Assembly (NCBI GenBank): GCA_030035585.1
Contig: CM057482.1
Location: 57,850,828-57,914,827 of the forward strand
DNA: 64,000 bases
DNA from: Dugong dugon
Taxonomy: Eukaryota; Chordata; Mammalia; Sirenia; Dugongidae
Direction: 5' to 3'
Shown here piece after piece: positions 45,948 to 56,278 of this stretch (the stretch's first letter is position 1; the number at the start of each line of letters is the position of its first letter). The notes under the pieces were generated by a model. It made no database searches and was not told where the DNA came from. It saw only the letters and a list, made by a program, of their open reading frames with translations. Position numbers and translations under genes: made by a program.

Positions 45948-46244
45948 AAACTTTGTTATGCCTATTGACCTAGATGTTTCCTGAAACCATAGTCCGCAGA
46001 CCCCCGCCCCTGCTACTCTGTCCCTAGAAGTGTTTAGTTGTATTCAGGAAGCTTCTTAGCTTTCGTTTAGTCCATTTCTGCTGACTTCCCCTGTAGTGTG
46101 TGCTGTCCTCCCCTTCACCTAAGATAATTCTTGTCTACTATCTAGTTAGTGAATACCCCTCTATCTCCCTTACCACCCTCGTAACCATCAAAGAATCTTT
46201 TCTTCTGTGTTTAATCCTTTTCTAGAGTTCTTATAATAGTGGTC

Positions 46245-47381
46245 TTAAATACAATATTTGTCCTTTTGTGACTGATTAAATTCACTCAGCATAATACCTT
46301 TCAGATTCCTCCATGTTATAGGAGGTTTCATGGATTCATCCTTGTTTATTGTTGTGTAGTATTCCATTGTGTGAATGTACCATAATTTGTTTATCCATCC
46401 ATCCCTTGATGGGCACCAGGTTGTTTCCATCTTTTTGCTATTGTGAACAGTGCTGCAGTAAACATGAGTATGCATGTATCTATTTGTGTGCTGGCTCTTA
46501 ATTCTCTAGGCTATATTCCAAGGAGTGGGATTGCTGGATCATATGGTATTTCTGTTTCTAGCTTTTTAAGGAAATGCCATATTGATTTCCAAAGTGGAAA
46601 ATCTATAACCCAGTAGTTTTTTGAGCAAGGTGTTGTTCAGTTTCCATGTGTTTGATTTTTTTTCCTTGCATTTTCTGTTGTTGATGTCTACCTTTATGGC
46701 TTTATGGTCAGAAAAGATGCTTTGTAATATTTCAATTTTTTTAAGGCTTGCTTTATGGCCTAATATGTGGTCTGTTCTGGAGAATATTCCAGGTTGGAAA
46801 AGAAAGTATACTTGGCTGCTGTTGGGTGGAGTGTTCGGTATATGTCCAGGAGATCAAGTTGGTCAGTTTGTAGCATTTAGATCTTCCATGTCTTTATTGA
46901 GCTTGTTTCTGGATGTTCTGTCCTTCACTGAAAGTGGTGTGGTGAAGTCTCCTACTATTATAATGGAGTCGTCTGTCTCTCTTTCCAATGCTGTTAGAGT
47001 TTGTTTGATGTATTTTGGACCCCTGTTGCTGGGTATGTAAATATTTATTATAGTTATGTCCTCCTGGTGTACTGATCCTTTAATCATTATGTAGTATCCT
47101 TTCTCATCCTTTGTGGTGGATTTTACTTTAAAGTCTATTTTGTCAGAATTAATACTGCCACTCCTGCTCTTTTTTGAGTGTTGTTTGCTTGTTATATATT
47201 TTTTCCATCATTTGAGTTTTAGTTTATTTTCATCTTTAAGTCTAAGTTGTGTCTCTTGTAGGCAGCATATAGATGAATCTTTTTTTTTTTTATGTATTCT
47301 GCCACTCTGTCTCTTTATTGGTGAATTTAGTCCATTTACATTTAGCGTAATTATTAATAGGTATGAGTTTAGTGCTGTCAT
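46245..47381 (-). pseudogene. L1 ORF2 remnant with about 2.6-kb internal deletion
   Basis: The start ATG is at 47381-47379. The endonuclease N-terminus ('LLIITLNVNGLNSPIKRQ', 'CCLQETQLRLKD') and its later part ('IINIYIPSNRGPKYIKQT') are frameshifted but close together. Near 46600 the text jumps from the endonuclease-to-RT linker to the C-terminal end ('INKLWYIHTMEYYT'), so the whole RT domain is missing. Length is 1,137 nt against 3,782 nt for the copy at 37114. Confidence 0.88.
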
Positions 47382-47824
47382 TTTTATGTCTTTTTTTGTA
47401 TGTTGTTGACAGTTTATTTGTTCCACTTAATTTTATGTGATGAGTCATTTTTCTTTATGTATTTTCTTTACATTGTCGTTGATTTTGTATTTGCTGAATC
47501 TTTATATTTTTCTTGTTTTTTACTTTAATGTGTAGGTTTGTTAGTTTCCTTTGTGGTTACCTTAATATTTACCACTATTTTTCTAAGTTTAAACTAGTAT
47601 TTTATTTCTTTATATTGCCTTGACTTCCTCTCCGTATGAAAAATCTATGTCCACATTTTGTAAGTCCCTCTTTTTTTTTTTTTAATGTTGTCATCTTTTA
47701 TGTATTGACATGTCTGTTTCCCTATTTTCAGTGTTTTAGCTTTGATTTATTTTTGTGACTTCCCTATCTGGATTAATATCTGGTTTCTCTGTTCCATGTC
47801 CTAGTCTTGGGTTGTTAATTGATG

Positions 47825-48783
47825 TTATTGATTTTCTAACCAGAGGACTCCCTTTAGTATTTCTTGTAATTTTGCTTTGGTTTTGTAAATTCCCTAAACT
47901 TCTATTTATCTGGAAATGCCCTAATTTCACCATCATATTTGAGAGACAGTTTTGCTGGATATATAATTCTTGGCTGGCAATTTTTTTCCTTCAAGACTTT
48001 ATATATGTCATCCCATTGCTTCTTGCCTGCATGGTTTTTGCTGAGTAGTCCAAGTTTAGTCTTATTTACTCTCCTTTGTAGACAACTTTTCATTTATCTT
48101 TAGCCGCTCTTAAAATTCTCTTTATCTTTGGTTTTGGCAAGTTTGATTATAATATGTCTTGGTGACTTTCTTTTGGGATCTACCTTATGTGGGGTTCGAT
48201 GAGCATCTTAGATAGATATCTTCTCATCTTTCAGGATATAAGGGAAGTTTTCCGCTGGCAAATCTTCAACAATTCTCTCTGTGTTTTCTGTTATCCCCCT
48301 GTGTTCTGGTACTCCAATCACTAGTAGGTTGTTCCTCTTGAAAGAGTCCCACACAATTCTTAGGATTTCTGCATTTTTAAAAAAAATTTTTTATCCGATT
48401 TTTCCTCAAATCAGTTTGTGTCAAGTGCTTTGTCTTCAATATCGCTAATTCTGACTTCTACTGTCACAGTTCTGCTCCTATGACTTCAACTGAGTTGTCT
48501 AATTCTGAAATTGTATTGTTAATCTTCTGGATTTTGATTGCTGTCTCTTGATGGATTCTTGCAGCCTGTTGAATTGTCATTATGCTCTTGAATAACCTTC
48601 TTAAGTTCCTTTATTGCTTTGTGTGATCTTTGGATTTTCTGCATTTTGATTAATTTCCTTCCTGATATCTTGAAGAGTTCTGCATATTAATCTTCTGGAT
48701 TTTGCCTTAGGTAATTCCAAGAAATTCTTTTCCTTTGGAAAATTTCTAGATTCTTTATTTTGGGAGCTTCTTGAAGCCATCAA
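47825..48783 (-). pseudogene. L1 ORF1, frameshifted
   Basis: The N-terminal frame at 48601-48783 is followed by broken coiled-coil text. The C-terminal domain at 47902-48093 ('DDIYKVLKEKNCQPRIIYPAKLSLKYDGEI' in frame) ends near 47825. The N-terminal sequence differs from that of ORF1 at 56278 and 35696, in line with this being a different L1 lineage. Confidence 0.85.
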
Positions 48784-50165
48784 GGTCCCCTTTATGTGAT
48801 TTGATATTGACTATTGTCTCCAAGCCATCAATAAGTTATTATAATTTATTTATTTTATGTTTGCTTACTGTGTCTTAGCTTCTTGTTTTGTTTTGATATG
48901 CCGAAATAGGCTGCTTATGTGAGTTACTTTGATTATTGGCTCCTTTGAAGCTATAATGTCCTGTCAACAGGTGCTTAGATCTGTTACTAAGTATGTGAGC
49001 CCAGGAGTCCATTAAGTTTTCTTCTATGGGTTCAGCTCAGGTGTCCAAGTAGTTGGTCACCAAGTGTGTGGTGCAGGCTCTCACCAGAGTCCTAGACAGG
49101 CATTGGTGATTGGTGTAGGCACAAGTATCAGGTGGAGTAGGGGGTCATGTGCTGAACAAGGCAGGGGGCTGATGGCTGCCCCTGAGTGGGAGGAAAGTGT
49201 CTCACTATTCCCTAGAGCATGTAGGTGGGTAGGTTTTACAGCCAGAGTATGAGCACACAATGCTGTTGGCTGTAAAGGCTGGGGGGGACCGCTTATTCTT
49301 GGACCCCTGTTGCAGGTGGCTACGTGGTGTGGGCAGATAAGGAACCTGCTTAACGGACATAGCAGTGTCAAATGTAACAAACTTGCCACTTCACAGCTGA
49401 AACAGTTGAAGTTAGAGTTCAGGAATAGACCTTGTTGTACTGTGGTAACGAGGGCCTACGCTGTTGAAATGGGCTCACACAAGTCTATGCAGGGGTGAAA
49501 GGCATTCAAAGTCCATGGATACCTTATGCCTGTGCCTAGGCAAAGGAGCTGTGCCAACCCTGAGTTTCTGGCTTAAGGGAGAAGGCAGCTTATTTTTTCC
49601 TGTTTGTTAATTTGTTCCCTCTCCAAGGCCAGCAGAATGGCTCAGGGTGTGTTATGGGTCCTACTTTTGGCCCAGGGTACTGGGGAATTGCTGAAGGCTG
49701 CCTATGACCCAGTGCAGAGAGGGGAGGGGGAAGGTAAATGGGAGAGACATTTTTTCCAAAGAGGGTGTTTTTTGACCCGTGTGGTAGGCCATATGCAAGT
49801 ACTTATCTTTAGCCACTTGAGTGCTGCTTTTCACTTGTTCTGGAAGGCCAAGTAGACCCTCTGCCTCTGGGCCTCTCCTGATGTGGAAAACGCCTCCCAA
49901 GTGCCACTGCTTGCCTAACTGTGCACTTGAGCTGATCCAGCCTAAAGAGTGCTGACTCCTGCTGGGTCAGGTCTGGCAGCTCCTCACTGCTTCCGAACTG
50001 TCTCTCCCTCCCCCTGCCACTCAGTGCCGATTCCTCAGCTTTGTCTTTGATATTCAGGGCTCCTAGACTGTCATATACAATCATTTCACTTGTTTTTTTG
50101 GGGGGTCTTTGTTGTAAGAGTGACCACAGGAAGCATCTGACTACTCTGCCATCCTGGCCCAACCA
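48784..50165 (-). promoter_or_regulatory. L1 5' UTR of a second type
   Basis: GC-richer than its surroundings on the minus strand, starting 'gggccaggatggcagagtag' at about 50165. Frames on both strands (49064-50162) belong to this UTR and are not genes. I see no similarity to the 33903 or 57950 L1 5' UTRs. Confidence 0.7.
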
Positions 50166-50176
50166 CCAGGCTCATC

Positions 50177-50443
50177 CTATAGTACACATTTACCAGGTTT
50201 CATAGCTCAACAAGGGCCATTAACATCAGCAGCTAAAAAAGTTCTCACAGGGGAGCAGGTATTTGGTATTCTTTGGGTTGCTTGCATTTTAAGAATTTAA
50301 TTGCAGAATATTAAGATATCCTACTAGCGAAACGAAGGGGTTATTATATGGCACCATTTGTTCCTGATTATTAAGGCCTTCCTCTGCTATTTACCTCTCA
50401 ACACCAAAGGAAAAGCAAATTTCACATCTCTGAACTTACCCAC
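50177..50443. other. unique block
   Basis: Complex sequence without a recognised repeat. It is the downstream continuation of the unique block at 44050-44296. Confidence 0.45.
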
Positions 50444-50671
50444 TGTTTTAGTCGTCTAGTGCTGCTGTAACACAAACAACACAAGTGGATGGCTTTTAAA
50501 AAGAGAAATTTATTTCTTCAAGTAAAGTAGGCTGAAAGTCCAAATTCAGGGTGTCAACTCCAGGGGAAGGCTTTCTCTCTCTGTCAGCCTTTCATCAATC
50601 TTCCCCAGGGCTAGAGCTTCTCCACACAGGAACCCCAGGTTCAAAGGATGCACTTTGCTCTGGACACTGCT
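50444..50671 (-). mobile_element. MaLR-type LTR, first part, split by L1
   Basis: 'tgttttagtcgtctagtgct' to 'tttgctctggacactgct'. The remainder is at 57963-58213. The LTR as a whole has near-matching 5-bp flanks cccac (50439-50443) and ctcac (58214-58218). Confidence 0.93.
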
Positions 50672-51100
50672 GTCTTTTGTTTTGTTTTGTTTTTCCAAAT
50701 GCAATGCTGTTTTTTTTTTTCTTTTTTAATTTTTTAAATTATACTTTAGGTGAATGTTTACAGAACAAATGGTTTCTCATTACACAGTCAGTACGCATAT
50801 TGTTTTATGACATTGGTTAACAAATCCACAACATGCCAATACTCTCCCTTCTCAACCTTGGAGGACCTTTTTTTTTTGGTGAAAATATGCATAGCCAAAG
50901 GTACACCATTTCAAAAATTTGTACATGTACAATTCAGTGACATAGATTACATTCTTCCAGTTGTGCTGCTATTCTCACTATCTTTTTCCAAATTATTCCA
51001 TCACCATTATCTTCAACTCACTGCCCCCTAGGCTTCCCATCAAACCTGTTGAGTTGCTGTTGTCAAATTGATCTCACATAGATAATTCTTATTTTTTGTG
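50672..51100 (-). repeat. composite L1-HAL1-L1 3' tail
   Basis: Read on the minus strand, the main L1 ends at 'cttcatctaaagcacaaaaa' (about 51095). It is followed by about 215 bp of HAL1-like tail ('gacaacagcaactcaacagg', 'gagaatagcagcacaactgg', 'ttttcaccaaaaaaaaaa'), then a second L1 terminus ('caaggttgagaagggagag' to 'cacctaaagtataattt'). All of it lies inside the same target duplications. The same order occurs at 45699-45947. Confidence 0.88.
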
Positions 51101-52015
51101 CTTTAGATGAAGATTTACAGAATAGTTTCTCATTAAACAGTTAGTACACATATTGCCCTATGACAATGGTTAACAACCCCACTACATGTCAACACTGTAC
51201 TTTCTCAACCTTGGGTTCCCTATCACCAGCTTTCCTGTCCCCTCCTGCCTTCTAGTCCTTGTCTCTGGACTGCTGTGCCTCATTAGTCCTGTTTTGTTCT
51301 TTGGGGCTGTTCAATACCCAGATAAACAGTGAACCTCGGGAGCGACTTCACCACTGAGCTAAAAGGGTGTCTGGGGACCATACTCTCAGGATTTCTCCAG
51401 TCTCTGTCAGGCCAGTAAATCTGTTCTTTTTTTGTGTGTTCGAATTTTGTTCTATATCCTTCTTCAGCTCTGTCCAGGACCCTCTGTTGTGATCCTGGTC
51501 AGAGCAGTCAGTGGTGGTAGCCAGGCATCATCTAGCTGTCCTGGACTCAATCTGGTGGAAGCCTTGGTAGCTGTGATCCATTAGTCCTTTGGACTAATCT
51601 TTTCCTTGTATCCTGTTTTCATTCTCCCTTGCTCCTGAAGGGATGAGACCACTGGAGTATCTTAGGTGGGTGCTCACAGGCTTTTAAGACTGCAGACACT
51701 ACTTACCAAGATAGAATGCAGAACACTGTCTTTGTAAACTGTTATGCCAGTTGTGCTAGATGTTCCCTGTGACCACAATCACCACAGCCCTCTGCACAGC
51801 AATTCAGTCCCTCAGAGAGTTTGGATGTGTCTATGGAGCTTCCATGACCTTTCATTGTACAAGGTGTACTGCCTTCCCCAGTATTGTGTACTATCTAACC
51901 ATTCACCAAAGTTACCACTTACTGATTGTCTATTTATTATTTCCCCCACAACCCTCCCATCCCTTGTAAGAAACACAGATTGTTACTTTTTGTGTGTAAA
52001 CCTTTTCGTGAGTTT

Positions 52016-54896
52016 TTACAGTAGAGGTCTCATACAATATTTGTCCTTTTGTGATTGACTTATTTCACTCAGCATAATGTCCTCCTGTTTCATCCATGTT
52101 ATGAGATGCTTCACAGATTCATCATTGTTCTTTATTGTTGCATAATACTTCATTGTGTGTATGTACCATAGTTTGTTTATCCATTCATCTGTTGATGGGC
52201 ATCTAGGTTGTTTCCATCTTTTTTGCTATTGTGAACAATGCTGCCATGAACATGGGTGTGCAGATATCTACTCATGTGACGACTCTTATTTCTCTAGGAT
52301 ATATTCCTATGAATGGGATTGCTGTATTTTATGGTATTTCTATTTCTAGCTTTCTAAGGAAGCGCCATATCATTTTCCAAAATGCTTGTATCATTATGCA
52401 TTCCCACCAGCAGTGCATAAGAGTTCTGATCTTCCCACAACCTCTCCCACATTTGTTATCTTCACAATGTTCAGTCTACCTATCCATGAATATGGTATGT
52501 TTTTCCATTTATGTAGATCTCTTTGGGTTTCTTGCAGTAGATTTTTGTAGTTTTCTTTGTATACATTTTTCACATCCCTGGTTAGATTTATTCCTGAGTA
52601 TTTTATTTTTTTTAGGAGCTATTATAAATGGTATTGTTTTCCTGATATCCTTTTCATTGTTCTTTTTACTGGTGTACACGAATCCAACTGATTTTTGTAT
52701 GTTTATCTTACATCCTGCTACTCTGCTGAATCTTTCTATTAGTTCCAGTAGTTTTCTCGTGGAGTCTTTTGGGTTTTCTATGTATAGTATCATATTATCC
52801 ACAAACAGGGACACTTTAACTTCTTCATTACCAATTTGGATGCCCTTTATGTGTTTTTCTTGCCTTATTGCTCTAGCTAGAACTTTCAGCGCAATGTTAA
52901 ATAGGAGTGGTGATAAAGGGCATCCTTGTCTTGTTCCTGTTCTCAAGGGGAATGTTTTCAGCCTCTCTCTATTAAGAATGATGTTGGCTGTTGGTTTTGC
53001 ATAGATGCCCTTTATTACACTGAGAAATTTCCCTTCTATACCTATTTTAGCTATTTTATTATTATTTTTTTTTCAGGAATATGTGTTGGACTTTGTCAAA
53101 TGCCTTTTCTGTGTCAATTGAGATGATCATGTGATTCTTTTCTTTCCTTTTATTTATGTGGTGAATTACATTGATTGATTTTCTAATTTGAACCATCCCT
53201 GCATACCTGGCGTGAATCCTAGTTGGTCATGGTGTATTATTTTTTTGATATGATGCTGAATTCTGTTGGCTAGAATTTTGTTTAGAATTTTTGCATCTAT
53301 ATTTACAAGAGATATTGGTCTGTAATTTTCTTTTTTGTGGTGTCTTTGCCTGGTGTTGGTATCAGTGTTATGCTGCCTTCATAGAATGTATTTGGAAGTG
53401 TCACTTCCTTTTCTATGTTCTGAGATAGTTTGAGTGGTACTGGTACAAGTGCTTCTCTGAATGTTTTCTAGAATTCTGCAGTGAAGCCATCTAGGCCAGG
53501 GCTTTTATTTGTTGGGAGTTTTTTTAATTACTTTTTCAATCTCTATTGTTATGGTTCTGTTCAGATTTTCAACATCACTTTGTGTTTGTTTGGGTAGGTA
53601 GTGTATTTCTAGAAATTTATCCATTTCCTCTAGATTTTCAAATTTGTTGGAGTATAGTTTTTCTTAATATTCTGTTATAATCCTTTCTATTTCAGATGGG
53701 TCTGTTGTAATGTCCCCCATTTCATTTCTTATTTGGTTTATTTGCATCCTCTCCTGTTTTTCTTTTGTCAGTCTGGCCAGTGGTTTGTTGATTTTGTTGA
53801 TTCTTTCAAAGAACCAACTTTTGGTTTTGTTGATTCTTTCTATTGTTTTTGTTGTCTCTATTTCTTCTTTGATCTTTATTATTTCCTTTCTTCTGGTGGC
53901 TGTGGGCTTTTTTTGCTGTTCTCTTTCTATTTGTTTAAGTTTTGTGGTTAATGTTTTAATTTTGTCCTTTTCTTCTTTTTTGATGTATGCATCTATTGCT
54001 ATAAGTTGTCTTCTGAGGACTGCCTTTGGTGTGTCCCAAAGGTTTTGGTATGATAAGTTTTCATTCTCGTTTGATTCTAGGAATTTTTTTATTCCATCTC
54101 TGATTTCTTCTATTACCCAGTGGTTTGTAAGCAGGTTTTTATTCAGTTTCCATGTAACTGATTTTTTTTCCTTGCTCTTTCTGTTGTTAATTTCTACCTT
54201 GATCGCATTGTGGTCAGACAAGACACTTTGTGTTATCTCCACGTTTTGGATCTTGTTGAGGATTGCTGTGTGGCCTAAGATGTGGTCTATTGTGGAGAAC
54301 GTTTCATGTGCACTGGAAAAGAATATGTACTTTGCAACTGTAGGGTGAAGTATTCTGTATATGTCTATGAGGTCAATTTGGCTGATTGTGCCCTTGAGGT
54401 ATTCTGTATCTTTGTTGAGTTTCTTTTTAGATGTTCTGTCTTTCACTGAGAGTGGTGTATTGAAGTCTCCTAGTATTATGGTGGAATTTTAATTTTTGTT
54501 TTCAGTGCTGTTGTTTGTTTTATGTATTTTGGAGCCCTGTCATTGGCTGTGTAGATGTTTATTATGGTTGTGTCTTCATGAAGGATCATCCCCTTAATCA
54601 TTATATAGTGTTTTTCTTTGTCTTTTATGCTGGATTTTGTTTTAAAGTCTATTTTACCTGAGATTAGTATTGTCACCACTGCTCTTTTTTGGTATTTGTT
54701 AGCTTGATATATTTTTTCCAACCTTTGATTTTTAATAAATTCACGTCTTTGTTTCTAAGGTGAGTCTCTTGTAGACAGCATATTGATAGATCCTGTTTTT
54801 TTTTATCCATTCTTTCACTCTCCATCTCTTTATGGGTGCATTTAGGCCATTTAGATTCAGTGTAATGATTGATAGGTCTGAGTTTATTGCTGTCAT
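52016..54896 (-). pseudogene. L1 ORF2 with RT active-site mutation and 0.9-kb deletion
   Basis: ATG at 54896. A long open stretch (53664-54446, 260 codons) covers the endonuclease C-terminal half and the linker, including 'STIDHILGH' and 'LSDHNAIKVEI' of the endonuclease fold. RT is open at 52509-52946: '[19 protein letters not shown]' is kept, but the active site reads FVDN (52794-52805) in place of FADD. Near 52460 the text jumps about 0.9 kb towards the C-terminus, removing the thumb and most of the C-terminal region. It ends at 52016. Confidence 0.92.
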
Positions 54897-55315
54897 TTTG
54901 TGGTGCTTTTTTTTGGGGCGGGTGCTGACTTTTTCTTCCTCTTACTCTGTTGTACTGAATTCCTTTTGTTTCTGGATTTTTTTAATTTTTTTTTTTTTGT
55001 AGATTTTGTTTTTGCTGAGACTTTATGTTTTTCCTCTATTTTTATGAGTAGGTTTGTTAACTTTCTTTGTGGTTACTGTGAAATTTACCCTTTTCTTTCT
55101 AAGTTTGAAGCAGTCTATCACTACTTGGTGTCGCCTTTCCATCCTCTCCATTAGAAGGCTGTATACCTACACTGTTTATTCCCTATTTTATTGTTCTGAT
55201 GCTGTTGTCATTTAGAGATTAATTGCTCTGATTCCTGGTTGTATTTCTTTTGGTTTTGGATAGTCCTTGAGAGTTCATTTCCTAGATTGGTATCTGGCTG
55301 GTACAATCCTGCGTC

Positions 55316-56278
55316 CTAGGTTCTGCCTGTGAGCTGAAGCTGTTTGTCCTCAGATTGAAGAACTCCCTTTAATAATTCTTGTAAGTTTTGTTTGACTTTT
55401 ACATATTCCCTTAATTTCTGTTTATCTGGAAATGAGCTAATTTCACCATCAAATTTGAACGAGAGTTTTGCAGGATATATTATTCTTGGCTCACAATTTT
55501 TTTCTTTCAAGATTTTATAAATGTCATCGCATTGCCTTCTTGCCTGCATGGTTTCTGCCAAATAATCTGAGCTTAGTTTTATTGTTTCTGAGCTGCTCTC
55601 AGGATTCTTTGTTTGTCTTTGGTTTTGTCAAGTGTGATTATGATATGCCTTGGTGGTTTTCTTTTGGGGTCTCTTCTATATGGCGTTCGTTGAACTTCTT
55701 GGATGGCTAGCTTTTCATCTTTCATGATATTGGGGATGTTTTCTGTTAGCAGTTCTTCAGTGATCCTCTCTATTTTCTGTTTTCTCCCAGTTCTGGAACT
55801 CCGGTCACTCGAAAATTTTTGCTTTTGATTGTATCCCACGTGATTCTCAGTCTCTCTTCATTTTTCTTTGTTCTTTTTTCTGAGTTTTACTGAAACAGAG
55901 TTGTATCCAAGTGTTGATCTTCATTTTTGCTGATCCTGTCTTCCACCATTTCATACCTGCTCCTCAGCCCTTCTATGACACTCTCTATTCTGAAATCTTG
56001 TTGTTTATCTTTTGGATTTATAATTGTTGTTTTTATATGATTTCTAGTTGTGTATTTATTTTGGCATTTTGTTCCTCCATTTTTCTGAAGTCTTCCATTT
56101 TTTTGTCTGTATTTTCCATGAATTTGTCTATTTTGTCCTCATTTTTGTCTGATTTTTGCTTCACCTCTTGGATAGCTCTGAATATTAGAGATTTGAATTC
56201 CCTATCAGGTAGTTCTTGTGCTTTTTCTTCTACTAGAAAGTCATCAGGTGTTTTATTTTGGACGCCTGCTGGAACCAT
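55316..56278 (-). pseudogene. L1 ORF1, nearly intact but frameshifted
   Basis: ATG at 56278 opens 81 codons (acidic N-terminus and coiled-coil start). Further frames at 55579-55839 and 55316-55561 hold the RRM-like domain ('LTENIPNIMKDEKL', 'KRKPPRHIIITL') and the C-terminal domain ('IIYPAKLSFKFDGEISSFPDK'). Total length is 963 nt, about 320 codons, the expected ORF1 size. A few indels prevent one continuous frame. Confidence 0.92.

Larger units (their letters stand above)
44308..50165 (-). mobile_element. L1 with complete ends but large ORF2 deletion, antisense
   Basis: On the minus strand the 5' end is at 50165 ('gggccaggatggcagagtag', an L1-style start) and the 3' end is in the T-run at 44308. 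Imperfect 11-bp flanks (ctagattcatc 44297-44307, ccaggctcatc 50166-50176) differ only by transitions. Order: 5' UTR 50165-48784, ORF1 48783-47825, ORF2 47381-46245, 3' UTR 46244-44308. ORF2 retains only endonuclease and C-terminal parts. A separate L1 3' end sits inside the 3' UTR. Its 5' UTR is unlike those of the other two long L1s. Confidence 0.9.

Noticed and set aside
49064-50162. cluster of overlapping frames on both strands suggesting a gene
   Set aside because: The region is the 5' UTR of the antisense L1 whose end is at 50165. Higher GC content explains the open frames.
52231-53004. 257-codon plus-strand frame
   Set aside because: It is exactly antisense to the L1 ORF2 RT region. 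Its hydrophobic, membrane-like look comes from reading A-rich L1 coding sequence in complement.
53710-54348. 212-codon plus-strand frame
   Set aside because: Antisense shadow of L1 ORF2 endonuclease/linker (53664-54446 minus).
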